A stretch of 64,000 bases of DNA from Aminobacter carboxidus (GCF_014863355.1 NZ_JACZEP010000015.1:1-64000), one strand, 5' to 3'; shown: positions 44,465 through 54,553, counted from the stretch's first letter. Program-made: numbers and translations. Notes: generated by a model from the sequence alone, not told the origin.

Positions 44465-45499
44465 TCAGAAGTTTTTCGTTACCGGCCACGTATCGGAGAG
44501 CCGGTATCCTGTGGGAAACGGATCGCACGGGTCGAGCATGTGCTGGTGCGTGCCGGTTATCCAAGCGCGGCCTGAGATGATCGGAGAGATTGCACGCCGG
44601 CCGGCGAGATCAACTTCGCTGTCGATGACACAATCGAACTCCGTGCCGACGATCGAAATGCCCCTGAATCGGTCACCGACCTGCATTTCTCCCCTGGCGT
44701 GCATCACCGCCATGCGAGCCGAACAACCGGTGCCGCAAGGCGAGCGATCGATCTTTCCCGGCTGTATTGCAACGGCACTGGCACCGCTGAGCACACCCTC
44801 TCGGTAGTGGACGGGCTCCGTTACCTGGCAGAACGATATGTGGTTCCACCCGTTAACCGGATGCGAGAAGCCGATTTGCTCGTTCGCTGCGTTCGTCAGA
44901 CGAACCCCGAGTTCGGCGATGTCGCGCGCCTGATCGGGCTTGATCTCAAGCCCTAGAAGGGATGCATCGACGATAACGAAGCTGTCGCCGCCCCAGGCGG
45001 TATCAACCTTGATGGTGCCGATACCGGCAACTTCCAGCACGACGTCCAGCCTGTCGGCGAACGAGGCGTGGTTGCGGACACGGATGCGCTCGGCCTTGCC
45101 ATTGCGGCAGTCTGCCTCCACTTCGATCAGGCCGCCCGGGGGCTCGAGTACCAGCCGCGTGACCGGCTCCTGCATCGGAACGATGCCGCATTCCAGCAGC
45201 ACTGTCGAAACGCACATTGAATTCGAGCCGGACATCGGCGGCGTGTCGGCCGGTTCCATGATGATCCATCCCATGTGCGCACGCGGATCTTTCGGCGGTA
45301 CCAGCAGATTGACGTGACGAAAAACACCACCCCTCGGCTCGTTCAGGACGAAATTGCGAAGGCTTTCGTCTTTCGCAATGAACTGCGCCTGTTCCCAGAT
45401 TGAAGCCCCCGGCGGCGGCGCCACGCCACCGATTATAACATCTCCTGCCTCGCCCTCGGCGTGGCTGCTGACGATCTGAACAAGCCGATCGGAACGCAT
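44465..45499 (-). CDS. Proline racemase-family protein, Ser/Cys type; probable trans-3-hydroxy-L-proline dehydratase
   Basis: A 344-residue member of the proline racemase / hydroxyproline epimerase family. The first active-site position is Ser90 ([10 protein letters not shown]) where racemases and epimerases have Cys; the second is Cys255 ([11 protein letters not shown]). Two-cysteine enzymes epimerise; members with one Cys replaced by Ser or Thr are associated with dehydration of trans-3-hydroxy-L-proline to pyrroline-2-carboxylate. The ornithine-cyclodeaminase-family gene just upstream fits as the following reductase. ATG at 45499 follows AAGGTGA. Confidence 0.72.
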   Translation of the reverse strand: MRSDRLVQIVSSHAEGEAGDVIIGGVAPPPGASIWEQAQFIAKDESLRNFVLNEPRGGVFRHVNLLVPPKDPRAHMGWIIMEPADTPPMSGSNSMCVSTVLLECGIVPMQEPVTRLVLEPPGGLIEVEADCRNGKAERIRVRNHASFADRLDVVLEVAGIGTIKVDTAWGGDSFVIVDASLLGLEIKPDQARDIAELGVRLTNAANEQIGFSHPVNGWNHISFCQVTEPVHYREGVLSGASAVAIQPGKIDRSPCGTGCSARMAVMHARGEMQVGDRFRGISIVGTEFDCVIDSEVDLAGRRAISPIISGRAWITGTHQHMLDPCDPFPTGYRLSDTWPVTKNF

Positions 45500-45564
45500 C
45501 AAGTCACCTTATCAATGGCTGGCCTGTCCGCACACAATTCATGCGTTGGCGACACGACCGGGTT

Positions 45565-46524
45565 TCATATGGACAACGAATGATAGATCAGCCGCGCAGC
45601 GATCAGATCGGCGAGCGAACTCCCAACCGCCTTGAAGAGCGTTATGGCCCTGTCATTGCTTCGGCCGACGACCGTGCCGCGGCACAGGTCGGCAATGGTG
45701 CCCCTTATGTGGTCGGCATCGATCGCTCCCGCCTCGATCGGCTGGATCAAGTCGCCGGTTTCATGGAGCGCGTCGAGCGTGTCGACATAGAGGGCCGCCT
45801 TGGCGATGAGCCTATCGTCGGCCTCTCGCATCTTTGGCGTGAAGGAGCCGATGAGATCGACATGTGTCCCAGGTCGAACCCAATCCCCGTCGAACAGCGG
45901 CTCGGTAGCGAGCGTAGCCGCCGAAATAATGTCTGCGGACGCCACGGCTGCCTGGACGTCGTCGACAATCGATGTCTCGAAACCCTGGCGCTCGAGCTCG
46001 TCAGCCAGGCTCGCCGCGCCATCGCGCCGGATATCCCATATCATCACCCGCTCGATCGGACGGACGGTCCGCATTGCCTCGGGCACAAGGCTTGCGACCC
46101 TTCCGGAACCGAACAGGAGCAGCGTACCCGCATCGACACGCGATAGGAAGCGCGCACCCAACGCGGCCGTGGCCGCGGTGCGCCTTGCCGTAATAACGTT
46201 GCCGTCGATTAGCGCGATCTCCTGGCCTGTCCCGGCATCGAAGAGCAAATAGGTGGATGCCAAGCCGGGAAGCCTTTTGGCAGTGTTGCCGGGATAAACG
46301 GTCACCAGCTTGACACCGAGCAGCCGGTCAGGTCCCGCGACGCTGTCCCAGGCTGGCATGAGCAGCAACGTCGAGTCCGGCTGCCCCGGACTTGCAATGA
46401 CGTGGTGGTGTCTAAGCGGCGCCTCGCAGCCGACGGGGAAGCCAGCCGCCAAAGCGTCGACCAGCTCGCGGAAGCCGAGCCCCGCCTTCGACTGAGCTTC
46501 GTCGATGAACCGTATATTCTTCAC
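45565..46524 (-). CDS. Ornithine cyclodeaminase/mu-crystallin-family protein; probable pyrroline-2-carboxylate reductase
   Basis: A 319-residue NAD(P)-binding protein. The substrate domain has LRHHHVIASPGQ and LLLMPAWD, LGVKLVTVYPGN, and ALIDGNVITARRTAATAALGARFLSR; the Rossmann part has LLLFGSGRVASLVPEA and later HVDLIGSFTPKMREAD. Members of this family reduce cyclic imines such as pyrroline-2-carboxylate to proline. Together with the Ser/Cys racemase-family protein this would convert trans-3-hydroxy-L-proline to L-proline. GTG at 46524 has AGGT seven bases upstream; GTG at 46530 is the alternative. Confidence 0.75.
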   Translation of the reverse strand: MKNIRFIDEAQSKAGLGFRELVDALAAGFPVGCEAPLRHHHVIASPGQPDSTLLLMPAWDSVAGPDRLLGVKLVTVYPGNTAKRLPGLASTYLLFDAGTGQEIALIDGNVITARRTAATAALGARFLSRVDAGTLLLFGSGRVASLVPEAMRTVRPIERVMIWDIRRDGAASLADELERQGFETSIVDDVQAAVASADIISAATLATEPLFDGDWVRPGTHVDLIGSFTPKMREADDRLIAKAALYVDTLDALHETGDLIQPIEAGAIDADHIRGTIADLCRGTVVGRSNDRAITLFKAVGSSLADLIAARLIYHSLSI

Positions 46525-46569
46525 ATTCACTACCTGAGTTTCAAGATAATCGGATCAGCGGCCGCGACA

Positions 46570-47352
46570 TCAACGTTTGACGGCGTTGAGGAAGGCTTTC
46601 GTGCGAATATTGTCCGGTGAGGCGAATAGCTTAGCCGGATTGCCCTCCTCCACGATCCTTCCCTTCTCCATGAAGATTACGCGGTCGGCGATATCGCGGG
46701 CAAAACCCATCTCGTGGGTGACGACCAGCATGGCCATCTTTGTCTCGTGCGCCAGGCTGTGGACCACATCGAGCACTTCTCCGATGACCTCAGGATCGAG
46801 CGCCGACGTGATCTCGTCAAAAAGCATGATCTGCGGCTTCATCGCCAGCGCCCTGGCAATGGCCACGCGCTGCTGTTGGCCGCCCGACAGCTCTGAAGGG
46901 TAGGATGCGCCCTTTTCCTTCAATCCAACTCGTTCGAGCAGGCTTTCGGCCAGCGCCTTGGCGTCGGGCTTCGGCATCCGCAAGACCTGGACCGGCGCCT
47001 CCATCACGTTGGCAAGCGCTGTCATGTGCGGGAAAAGATTGAACTGCTGGAAAACCATGCCGATCTTGGCGCGCAGCGGTGCGACTTCGCTTTCGCGCAA
47101 TCCACGGCCGCCGGCACTGAGCGCGCCGCCAAAGACCTTGATTGTCCCTTCGCTGGGCTTCTCCAGCGTCATCAGAAGCCGCAGGATGGTTGTCTTGCCA
47201 GATCCGCTCGGACCGATCAACGACACCCGTTCCGAACGCCTTATCCTCAGACTTAGATTGTCAATGACGCGCAGAGCGCCGAACGATTTGGATACATCTA
47301 CGAATTCGACCGCAGGCAGCTCGGATGCAGGGCTTTCAAACTTGTCCAACAC
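46570..47352 (-). CDS. EhuA/GlnQ-type ABC ATPase
   Basis: A 260-residue polar-amino-acid-type ATPase. Walker A is [12 protein letters not shown]-loop [15 protein letters not shown], signature LSGGQQQR, Walker [13 protein letters not shown] and H-loop VTHEMGFA. The [17 protein letters not shown] block is close to EhuA, the ectoine importer ATPase. GTG at 47352 has GGGAGG four bases before it; ATG at 47385 is also possible. It serves the two permeases upstream and probably all three EhuB-like binding proteins of the island. Confidence 0.82.
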   Translation of the reverse strand: MLDKFESPASELPAVEFVDVSKSFGALRVIDNLSLRIRRSERVSLIGPSGSGKTTILRLLMTLEKPSEGTIKVFGGALSAGGRGLRESEVAPLRAKIGMVFQQFNLFPHMTALANVMEAPVQVLRMPKPDAKALAESLLERVGLKEKGASYPSELSGGQQQRVAIARALAMKPQIMLFDEITSALDPEVIGEVLDVVHSLAHETKMAMLVVTHEMGFARDIADRVIFMEKGRIVEEGNPAKLFASPDNIRTKAFLNAVKR

Positions 47353-47399
47353 GTGACCTCCCTTGGGGATGACGGCAATGCCCATGACCACACCTTTCC

Positions 47400-48050
47400 T
47401 CAGTACGCCAACTTAAGTTCGATATACTTGATAATTCTGGAGAACACATAGCCGATGATAAAATATATAACGCCAACAAGTGTAAGGACTTCAAGATATC
47501 TGAATGTCTCTCCGGCATAATTTAAAGCTGCACCAAGAAGTTCTACGACCGTTATCGTCGCCAATAGTGACGCATGCTTGTACATTGAGATCATGTAGTT
47601 GCCGATTTGTGGAAGAACAATCCGAAACGCCTGCGGAAGAATGATCCGGCACCAAGTTTTTGCTCGGGGCATCTGAAGGGCAACGGACGCCTCCCACTGG
47701 CCCTTCGGAACGGCGTCGATGCCGGCCCTGAAAACTTCCGAGAGGTAGCTGCTGTAGTGGACGCCGAGTCCCAAGACGCCGGTGACGAGCGGGCTGAGGG
47801 AAGGTCCGTAGAGCGGCAGCACGTAAAACAGCAGATAAAGCTGGATCAGCAGCGGCGTGCTGCGGATCACGGTAACGAACAGGTCGATGACCACGACGAT
47901 TGCGCGGTTGCTGCCGCGCCGTGCGATCGCAAGGAAAAGGCCGAGTGCGAGCGCCAGCAGGATTCCGGCGGCGGTGGCCTGCAGCGTGACCACGGTTCCC
48001 CGCAGCAAGGCTGGAAGCACGTCCAACATGGTTTGCAGACTGAAGGTCAT
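47400..48050 (-). CDS. EhuD-like amino-acid ABC permease
   Basis: A 216-residue HisM/GlnP-type permease with five or so helices. [21 protein letters not shown] and the EAA-type loop [23 protein letters not shown] are standard; the usual G in the EAA loop is Q here. ATG at 48050 overlaps the upstream permease stop (ATGA). It would pair with the 48047-48712 protein. Confidence 0.8.
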   Translation of the reverse strand: MTFSLQTMLDVLPALLRGTVVTLQATAAGILLALALGLFLAIARRGSNRAIVVVIDLFVTVIRSTPLLIQLYLLFYVLPLYGPSLSPLVTGVLGLGVHYSSYLSEVFRAGIDAVPKGQWEASVALQMPRAKTWCRIILPQAFRIVLPQIGNYMISMYKHASLLATITVVELLGAALNYAGETFRYLEVLTLVGVIYFIIGYVFSRIIKYIELKLAY

Positions 48051-48712
48051 GTCGTTGGCACCCTTGCCTTCCATTTGCCACCCGCCCGCTTTTCGAGATT
48101 GCGGTTGAGAACAATGAAGGGGATGGCGAGGATCAGGTAGATGACGAAGATCGACAGGTAGATTTCCGTCGGGTGACCGTAGAACTGAACGAGCTGGGCC
48201 CCGGAGAAAGTGAGTTCGGTAATGGTAATCAGGGATACCAGCGACGTCGCCTTGAGCATTTCCAGGGCGTAGTTGCCGAATGCGGGAAGCATCACTGGAA
48301 TCGCCTGCGGAATGATGATGCGGCGATAGCGAAGCAGAACCGGCATATTGAGAGCGATCGCTGCGTGGTACTGCCCCTTGTCAACTGACAGGATCGATGA
48401 GCGGACAACTTCGGAGAGATAAGCTCCGAAGTTCAGCGCAAGCACGGCGCAACCTGTCGTGAATGCCTCAAACCTTATCCCCACCAGTGGCAGCACGAAG
48501 AAAAAGTAGAAGATCTGCACTAGCGAGGAGGTGTTCCTGAACACCTCGACGTAAATCGTGAGCGGGACGGACACCCATCGCGACGGAATGAGCCGGGCGA
48601 GTCCGACGGCAAAGCCCACCGCCAGCGCGGCGGCGCCTGACGTCAACGTGAGCAGCATGGTGACGAAGGCGCCCCGCAGCAATGCGGGATAGATTTGGAG
48701 CAGGAAATCCAT
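48047..48712 (-). CDS. EhuC-like amino-acid ABC permease
   Basis: A 221-residue HisQ-type permease. YVEVFRNTSSLVQIFYFFFVL is the conserved first block, and GQYHAAIALNMPVLLRYRRII the EAA loop region. ATG at 48712 is 17 bases after the binding-protein stop. Four-base overlap with the next permease gene. Confidence 0.8.
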   Translation of the reverse strand: MDFLLQIYPALLRGAFVTMLLTLTSGAAALAVGFAVGLARLIPSRWVSVPLTIYVEVFRNTSSLVQIFYFFFVLPLVGIRFEAFTTGCAVLALNFGAYLSEVVRSSILSVDKGQYHAAIALNMPVLLRYRRIIIPQAIPVMLPAFGNYALEMLKATSLVSLITITELTFSGAQLVQFYGHPTEIYLSIFVIYLILAIPFIVLNRNLEKRAGGKWKARVPTT

Positions 48713-48729
48713 GTCGATACTGCGCTCGC

Positions 48730-49617
48730 CTATTTCGGTTCACAAAGCTCGCCGGTCGTGACGTCTTCGGGCGCAAGGTCGTCCTTGGTGAAACCGAAAG
48801 GCTCGAGCAGCTTTAGCAATTCGCCTGATTGCTTCGCCTGCTTCAACCATCCGTTCCACGCGGCCAGGAGTTCGGGATCCGACTTGCGAAAACCGATCGC
48901 CCCGTACCCGACGACAGGTGCCCCGTTCTTGTCTAACGGCGGCTTGGACATAGCGACATATTGTAGTTCGGGATGCTCTCCCTTCGCCACCAATCCCCGC
49001 CCCGTGATCGACGTGAACATCAGGACGTCGACGCGTTCAGCCTTGAGCCCGGCGGTTGCTGTCGGCAGGTCGGGAAAGATGACCGTTTGCGCATCAGGAA
49101 CTCCATTGATGCTCGCATATTCCCTTTCAGTCCCGCCACCGACCACGCCAAGGCGCATCTTGGGATTGGCAATTATGTCGTCGAGGCTCGTGAGGTTCGA
49201 AGGATTGCCGGCGCGCGTCAGGAATGCCTGGGTGCTTTTCCACTCCGGTTCGCCGAACGCAATCTGTTCGCAGCGTGCCGGTCTGATCTGCATTCCCGCA
49301 GCGATGAAGTCGAACCGCTCTGCCTCCAGCGCCGGGATCATGGATACGAACTGGGTCAATACGCCGTCCATCGCCTCGACGCCGACGGAACTCAGGAAAG
49401 CCCTGACGACGGCAGGTTCGACACCGGATAGTTCGCCAGCATCCGACACGTAGCCCCATGGCTTGAAGTTCGAGAACCCGACCCGCGCGAAGCCATCTTG
49501 TTTGATCTTGGTGAGCGTGGTGGCACTCTCAGACTGCGCGAATGACAAACCAGGCGAGATGATGGTTGTCGTCGCGACGAATGCAGCGAGTATGCTGCGG
49601 CGTGAGATACCTTTCAT
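48730..49617 (-). CDS. EhuB-like ABC substrate-binding protein, copy 1
   Basis: A 295-residue periplasmic binding protein in the family of EhuB (ectoine/hydroxyectoine). A twin-arginine-like signal (KGISRRSILAAFVATTT) ends near SFAQSE. FARVGFSNFKPWGYVSDAG, LEAERFDFIAAGMQIRPARC and FGFTKDDLAPEDVTTGELC are family landmarks. ATG at 49617 follows AAGGAGCG; an ATG at 49650 overlaps the preceding stop and may couple translation. Shares general layout with copies 2 and 3 but differs in the pocket region (AGNPSNLTSL, VGGGTEREYA), so a different ligand is likely. Confidence 0.78.
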   Translation of the reverse strand: MKGISRRSILAAFVATTTIISPGLSFAQSESATTLTKIKQDGFARVGFSNFKPWGYVSDAGELSGVEPAVVRAFLSSVGVEAMDGVLTQFVSMIPALEAERFDFIAAGMQIRPARCEQIAFGEPEWKSTQAFLTRAGNPSNLTSLDDIIANPKMRLGVVGGGTEREYASINGVPDAQTVIFPDLPTATAGLKAERVDVLMFTSITGRGLVAKGEHPELQYVAMSKPPLDKNGAPVVGYGAIGFRKSDPELLAAWNGWLKQAKQSGELLKLLEPFGFTKDDLAPEDVTTGELCEPK

Positions 49618-49646
49618 AACGTCGCTCCTTGTAGCTTCGTTTATTG

Positions 49647-50540
49647 TCATTTCGCGGCGCAGGCGTCGTCAGCGGTGATGCCTTCGGGCGGAAGTGTCTC
49701 GGCACCGAAACCAAAGGGTTCGATGATCTTCGCGACTCTGCCGTTCTTGAGGTTTTCCGCTAACCAGGCGTTCCATGCCTCTCGCAGCGTCTTGTCCTCC
49801 TTGCGGAAGGCCATTCCTCCATATCCGACGACGGGTTTGCCTGTTTCGTCAGCCGGCTGCTCGGTCAGCGTTGCGAATTCCAACTGCGCGTCGTTCGCGC
49901 GCGCCAGCGCCTGGCGGATCGTCACTGTGGATGCGACCACCGCATCGACCCGGTCAGCCTGCAGCCCGGCAACCGCTGCAGACAGGTCCGGGAATAGAAC
50001 TTGCCTGTCCTTGGGAATACCAACGAGTTCCGCGAGGTGCAGTTCGCCTGCGCCGGTCAGCATTCCTAGCTTGGCGGCCGGATTCTTGGCGAGCGCGACG
50101 AAGCTGGTAAGCGCCTTCGGGTTGCCAGCTCTCACAGCGAAGGCCCGGTTCATCTGGTATTCCGGATTGCCGAAAGAGACGATCTTGCAACGCTCCGGCT
50201 GGATGAGCATGCCGGTGCTGACGATATCGAAACGCTGAGCGACAAGTCCGCCGATCAACGTGCCAAAGTCGGTGATGACCGGCTCTATGTCGGCGATGCC
50301 CATGTCCGCGAAGAAAGCCTTGGTCAATTCGGGAGACTGGCCAGTGATTTTGCCATCTGGCCCGACGTAGCCGTAGGGGTTGATGTTGGCGAAGCCGATC
50401 TTGACCTTCCCGGCTGCCTGGATTCTGGCGAGGCTGTCGTCCTGGGCCACAGCTGTGCCGATCGACAGGGAAATCGCGCCCAGAAAGCAACTACTAATGA
50501 GGACCCGCCGCGACATGCGGGAAAGCGAATTCGAGCTCAT
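49647..50540 (-). CDS. EhuB-like ABC substrate-binding protein, copy 2
   Basis: A 297-residue paralog of the neighbouring binding protein. The signal peptide ends near TAVAQDD. VKIGFANINPYGYVGPDG, LVAQRFDIVSTGMLIQPERC and MLTGAGELHLAELVGIPKD are followed by the family C-terminus GFGAETLPPEGITADDAC. ATG at 50540 follows GGAGGTGGG. It is closer to copy 3 than to copy 1 in the pocket region (both share the LTGAG and KDRQVLFPD blocks). Probably binds an imino acid or cyclic amine derivative. Confidence 0.78.
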   Translation of the reverse strand: MSSNSLSRMSRRVLISSCFLGAISLSIGTAVAQDDSLARIQAAGKVKIGFANINPYGYVGPDGKITGQSPELTKAFFADMGIADIEPVITDFGTLIGGLVAQRFDIVSTGMLIQPERCKIVSFGNPEYQMNRAFAVRAGNPKALTSFVALAKNPAAKLGMLTGAGELHLAELVGIPKDRQVLFPDLSAAVAGLQADRVDAVVASTVTIRQALARANDAQLEFATLTEQPADETGKPVVGYGGMAFRKEDKTLREAWNAWLAENLKNGRVAKIIEPFGFGAETLPPEGITADDACAAK

Positions 50541-50562
50541 ACCCACCTCCATCTTATGCGTT

Positions 50563-50937
50563 CTATGACGCAACCACTGCGATGACATCTATCTCGACCA
50601 AGCATTCGCGAGCCAGCAATCCTGTCTGGATGCGCGTCCGTACAGGTCGATCGGACTGGAAATATCGTGCGTAGATTTCATTGAAGACATCGCCGTATCG
50701 GGCGTCCGCCAGATAAACGGTGACCTTCGCCACTTGCTCTAGTGATGCGCCAGCAGCCGCCAGCGCCGCGTTCATGTTGTCGAGAGCAAGCTCAGTCTGG
50801 ATTTCGAAACTCTCGCCCCAGGAGCCGTCGCTTCTCCACCCTACTTGCCCGGCGAGAAACACGAGCGTTCCCTTCGCTTTGACAACATCCGAATAAAGCT
50901 TCGCCGGCTGTCCCGGCAACGTAATCGCTTGGCGCAT
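50563..50937 (-). CDS. RidA-family protein (second copy)
   Basis: A 124-residue RidA paralog. RQAITLPGQPAK, LVFLAGQVGWRSDGSWG, NMNAALAAAGASLEQVAKVTVYL and the end ECLVEIDVIAVVA match the first copy (43964-44365) without its short insertion. It is the first gene of the minus-strand operon (ridA, two binding proteins, two permeases, ATPase, reductase, dehydratase, ridA). Two RidA proteins at both ends of one operon fit a pathway that makes reactive imines. ATG at 50937 follows GGAGAGAAG. Confidence 0.78.
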   Translation of the reverse strand: MRQAITLPGQPAKLYSDVVKAKGTLVFLAGQVGWRSDGSWGESFEIQTELALDNMNAALAAAGASLEQVAKVTVYLADARYGDVFNEIYARYFQSDRPVRTRIQTGLLARECLVEIDVIAVVAS

Positions 50938-50967
50938 CGATCTTCTCTCTCCATTACCATATTATGT

Positions 50968-50979
50968 GTAACATATTAC
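50968..50979. promoter_or_regulatory. Shared operator GTAACATATTAC
   Basis: This 12-base sequence lies between the divergent ridA2 operon and the GntR gene at 51064. Its exact reverse complement occurs at 55468-55479 upstream of the third binding-protein gene. GTAA and TTAC arms make it nearly palindromic. It is a candidate site for one of the two FCD-GntR regulators. Confidence 0.6.
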
Positions 50980-51063
50980 GTGTTCCCGTCAACACTTTTC
51001 TCTCGACCGTTTTTCCGCTACCCTTTAAGAAGCTGCCGACAAATGTTGAAGCGAGGAAGCCAC

Positions 51064-51714
51064 ATGGACAACATCGCGATAACCCAAGCGCCGAGCCTGC
51101 GCGAACGTGTCAGGCAAATCCTGCTTGCTCAGATCATGTCGGGTGAACTGACGCCCGGAGAGGTATATTCGGTGGGTCAGTTTGCGGCGACTCTGAAGGT
51201 TTCCCCGACCCCGATCAGGGAGGCGGTGCTCGATCTCGCGCGGGATAACTTCCTTGAGATCCACAAGAACGTGGGCTTTTCCATCCCCGAGGTCACAGCC
51301 GAGGAACTCGAGGAACTGCACAAAATTCGCATGCTGCTCGAAGTACCAGCGACCGTCGAAGCCGGCATGCTGATGAACCAAGGGCACGTGAAGCATATGA
51401 CAACCATTGCCGAAGGAACAGTCGAGGCCGCGCACTCGAGCGACGTGGTCGCCTACATTGACGTCGACCGCAGGTTTCACGCGACCTTTCTGGAGCCATT
51501 GAGGATGCCGCACCTCAGCGAACTCATTATCAATTACAAGGACCGTGCGCGACTGCGCGGACTCCGCTCGAAGCTCGGCTCGCGGGAGATCGTCGCAGCG
51601 GCAAATCAGCATCTCGAGCTGGTTGCCGCCGCGTCGCGCAGGGACGAGAATGCGTTGAAGAAAATAATCACCGATCATATCGAATCGACGCGCTCTAGAT
51701 GGCAGGACGCTTGA
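51064..51714 (+). CDS. GntR-family regulator, FCD subgroup (first)
   Basis: A 216-residue regulator. The winged helix has LRERVRQILLAQIMSGEL and LKVSPTPIREAVLDLARD; the FCD domain contains RMLLEVPATVEAGML, DRRFHATFLEPL and ANQHLELVAAASRRD, with histidines placed as in metal-binding FCD proteins. ATG at 51064 follows GAGGAAG. Divergent from the ridA2 operon and convergent with the SDR gene. Confidence 0.8.
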   Translation: MDNIAITQAPSLRERVRQILLAQIMSGELTPGEVYSVGQFAATLKVSPTPIREAVLDLARDNFLEIHKNVGFSIPEVTAEELEELHKIRMLLEVPATVEAGMLMNQGHVKHMTTIAEGTVEAAHSSDVVAYIDVDRRFHATFLEPLRMPHLSELIINYKDRARLRGLRSKLGSREIVAAANQHLELVAAASRRDENALKKIITDHIESTRSRWQDA

Positions 51715-51738
51715 GGCTCTGCCAAGCGAGAAGTTGTT

Positions 51739-52491
51739 TTATCCTCGCCCGACAAACGGCATCTTCGTTGCCATCACGGTCATGAACAGTACATTGGAAT
51801 CCAGCGGCAAACTCGCCATATGGATGATCGAGCTCGCGACATGCTCGACGTCCATGACCGGCTCTTCGCTCGTGTAAGCGCCCCCTGCCCTCGAACGCTT
51901 TATCATGTCACGCGCTATTTCAGTGAGCGCATTGCCGACGTCGATCTGTCCGCAGGCGATATCGTATTTGCGACCATCGATGGAGGTCGTTTTCGTCAAA
52001 CCCGTAATGGCATGCTTTGTCGCCGTATATGGAGCTGATTCCGGACGCGGCACTTGCGCGGACAATGAGCCGTTGTTGATTATCCTGCCGCCACGCGGCA
52101 CCTGGCTCTTCATTAGGCGAAACGCCTCCTGCGTGCACAGGAAAGGACCCGTCAGATTCGTCGCCACGGTCGAGGTCCAGTCATCGAAAGAAATTTCTTC
52201 TATCGATCCTCCGCGCGTGACGCCTGCGTTGTTGAAAAGGACATCGAGCCGTCCGAACCTTTCGCGGCAGCGCTCAAAGAGCCTGCCGACCGATTCAGGA
52301 CTGGTGACGTCACAGGACACCACCAATACTTGGGCGGACTTCGCCCCGGAAATCGTCGCAGTCTCCTCCAAAGGTTCGGTCCGGCGGCCGGCCAAAACGA
52401 CTTTGTAGCCAGCCTTCAGGAACGCGATCGCCGTAGCGCGACCGATACCCGAACCCGCTCCGGTCACCAATGCAACATTTGACTTCGGCAT
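51739..52491 (-). CDS. Short-chain dehydrogenase/reductase
   Basis: A 250-residue SDR enzyme. The NAD(P) motif is [16 protein letters not shown] follows, and the catalytic set is Ser in NNGSLSAQ, Tyr and Lys in [11 protein letters not shown]. The C-terminus TKMPFVGRG is unremarkable. The substrate is unknown; it is the last gene of the binding protein 3 / GntR / M20-like / SDR operon. Its start is two bases after the M20-like stop. Confidence 0.8.
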   Translation of the reverse strand: MPKSNVALVTGAGSGIGRATAIAFLKAGYKVVLAGRRTEPLEETATISGAKSAQVLVVSCDVTSPESVGRLFERCRERFGRLDVLFNNAGVTRGGSIEEISFDDWTSTVATNLTGPFLCTQEAFRLMKSQVPRGGRIINNGSLSAQVPRPESAPYTATKHAITGLTKTTSIDGRKYDIACGQIDVGNALTEIARDMIKRSRAGGAYTSEEPVMDVEHVASSIIHMASLPLDSNVLFMTVMATKMPFVGRG

Positions 52492-52493
52492 GA

Positions 52494-53762
52494 CTACTCC
52501 TCCTGCGGGGACGACGCGTTCGCCGTCGAGGAGCGATTGACATAGTCATGAATCGTCAACGCCAGGATTTGGACCGTAGCTGCGAGCTCGTCGTCAGTCA
52601 CCGTGCGTTCGCTTCCGGTTACATGAACGTTTCCATGGTCAACTGTACCGGGTGCATAGGCAATTGCGGCGCTGCCCCAGGCGTCCGAAAAATAATGCAG
52701 ACCTAGATAATGCGACCAAATGAGTGATCGGGGCTCGCGCCCGATGGTGTTCCTGACGTTTTGCCGCAACGTGGCATGGAGCGCGTCTTCTGGCGGCGTG
52801 TAGGTCGGCTCCACCTTATGCGGAAAATGAATATTGATCGAGCAGCCCGTCTCACGGGCCGCCTCGGAAACCAGGTCCTCAAGATCTCGCATCGCCCGAC
52901 TCAGCGTCTCACCGGGGTTGAGCCGGCGGTCGATGCCGAGCGAGCATCTGTCCGGGATGAAAGTCGCCTCGAGGTTAGCCTCGATGCGGCACATGGCAAT
53001 GGTAGGGGCATTGGCATGTTCGGGGACTATGGGAAGAGGCGAGACGTTTGTCGCGAGTTCCGCCGCCAGACGTTTGATCTTCTCCTGGACCACCATCATG
53101 GCGTCGATGGCGTTCTTCCCCTCCATCGGGCGGGAGCCGTGAGTTGATTTCCCGTGGGTTGTGATTTTCGCCCAAAAATGTCCCTTGTAGCCCGCCGTTA
53201 TTATGTCGGGTCCACCGAGGCTGCCTGCCAGAACGGCCTTTGCGCGACCGATGTCATGCGCCACGAGGTAGCCTGCACCGCTTTCCCCGCCAATGTAGGC
53301 ATCCGGTGTTGCCGACAGGAAGACCGATCGGTTTAGGCGAACCCCACTCAGCATCAGAGCCTTGAGCGCTAGAATTTGTGCGACGGTTGCAGCACGTTCC
53401 TTACGCGCTCCCCAGTACAGGTCGTAATTGTTGGTCAGGTGGAGGGCGATCTCGTTACTCGCGCCGGCAGCTGTTGCGGTCACGATCGTCCGTGGGGCAA
53501 ATTGCGAGACGGGAAGGTACTCCCGGGCCAAAGCCAAATCTTTACCCCACAACGCTTCCAGGTAGCTGGTTGGGACATCGATCTTCTCGGCGCGCGTAAA
53601 TTCTGAAAGCGCCGTCGCGATGTAACCGACCGTTTCGGGATAGCCTTCGCCGGTTGTTCCATCTGCCGGAATGGCCGACATCTCGGCAAGCATCCTTACG
53701 GCTTCCCCGCGCAAGGACATTGCCGCCTCTGCGACTTTAGCGCGATTTCGGTCATTCGACAT
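52494..53762 (-). CDS. M20-like peptidase/amidohydrolase with degraded metal site
   Basis: A 422-residue member of the ArgE/DapE/ACY1 (M20) family. The dimerisation-domain block [19 protein letters not shown] is well conserved. The catalytic metal site is not: the GHxD motif reads NNYD, the segment between it and the GRGxxD region is deleted so that WGARKERAA follows directly, and DEExGG reads DAYIGGESG. The late [10 protein letters not shown] retains the last His. It may be an inactive homologue, a binding protein or an enzyme with altered chemistry. Confidence 0.72.
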   Translation of the reverse strand: MSNDRNRAKVAEAAMSLRGEAVRMLAEMSAIPADGTTGEGYPETVGYIATALSEFTRAEKIDVPTSYLEALWGKDLALAREYLPVSQFAPRTIVTATAAGASNEIALHLTNNYDLYWGARKERAATVAQILALKALMLSGVRLNRSVFLSATPDAYIGGESGAGYLVAHDIGRAKAVLAGSLGGPDIITAGYKGHFWAKITTHGKSTHGSRPMEGKNAIDAMMVVQEKIKRLAAELATNVSPLPIVPEHANAPTIAMCRIEANLEATFIPDRCSLGIDRRLNPGETLSRAMRDLEDLVSEAARETGCSINIHFPHKVEPTYTPPEDALHATLRQNVRNTIGREPRSLIWSHYLGLHYFSDAWGSAAIAYAPGTVDHGNVHVTGSERTVTDDELAATVQILALTIHDYVNRSSTANASSPQEE

Positions 53763-53777
53763 AGCTGCTTACCTTAT

Positions 53778-54521
53778 TCACTGTGTTGGAGTGCGTTGAG
53801 CGGGTCCGAGGTCAGTCAGCCCACTATTGGGAGGGGCATTAAGATTAGCGTTTTGTGGATTGCTCCTAGCTTCGGCTGCCCAGATGCCGCGGGTGTGAAG
53901 CAGGTGCTTTCGCATCAAGCGCTTGGCGCCAAACGCTTGCCCTTCATCGATTAGGTCCAGCAACTGACGATGCTCTCTGGCGGTCGCCAGTAGATCGCGG
54001 GAACCACGAAGATGGACAAGGCCGTAGAGGCGAGTCTGGTCCCTCAGCGCTCCGACCATTCTAACCAGCCGCTGATTCCCCGAATTTGACAAAAGCAGAG
54101 CGTGAAACTCCCTGTCGGAAGCCAGGAAATCGGCCATGTCGCCAGCCTCCGCCGCAACTTCCGTCCGCCTGGCCAGCGACCTGAGCACTTCGAGATTCTT
54201 CAGCCTGCCACCGCGGGCAAGCTTTCCCGCCATCGGCACCTCAAGCATCAGGCGGCATTCAACCAGTTCCTCGAGATCGTGAGCGTCAAACTCCCGTACC
54301 GAGAACCCCCGATTGCGTACCATCAGGACCAATCCCTCGTCGGCGAGATGCAGGAGCGCCTCACGCACAGGTGTTGGTGAGACCTTCAACTGATCGGCAA
54401 CTTCGCCGACCGAATAGAGCCGACCTGCCTCGAGGGCTCCGATCAGGATTTGCGCCCGCAACACACTTATTGCCTGGTTGCGCAAGCTGATCGGAGACAG
54501 GCTTTCGATGGGGCTATCCAT
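53778..54521 (-). CDS. GntR-family regulator, FCD subgroup (second)
   Basis: A 247-residue regulator. LRNQAISVLRAQILIGALEAG and LKVSPTPVREALLHLADEGLV form the winged helix; the FCD domain has CRLMLEVPMAGKL and DREFHALLLSNSGNQRLV. The C-terminal tail (about residues 225-247) is Pro/Asn-rich and not part of the fold. Similar HTH to the 51064-51714 regulator, so the two may recognise related sites. Transcribed between binding protein 3 and the M20-like gene. Confidence 0.8.
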   Translation of the reverse strand: MDSPIESLSPISLRNQAISVLRAQILIGALEAGRLYSVGEVADQLKVSPTPVREALLHLADEGLVLMVRNRGFSVREFDAHDLEELVECRLMLEVPMAGKLARGGRLKNLEVLRSLARRTEVAAEAGDMADFLASDREFHALLLSNSGNQRLVRMVGALRDQTRLYGLVHLRGSRDLLATAREHRQLLDLIDEGQAFGAKRLMRKHLLHTRGIWAAEARSNPQNANLNAPPNSGLTDLGPAQRTPTQ

Positions 54522-54553
54522 TGTAAGCAGGAGCTGCCGTGATCGTGATGGGT

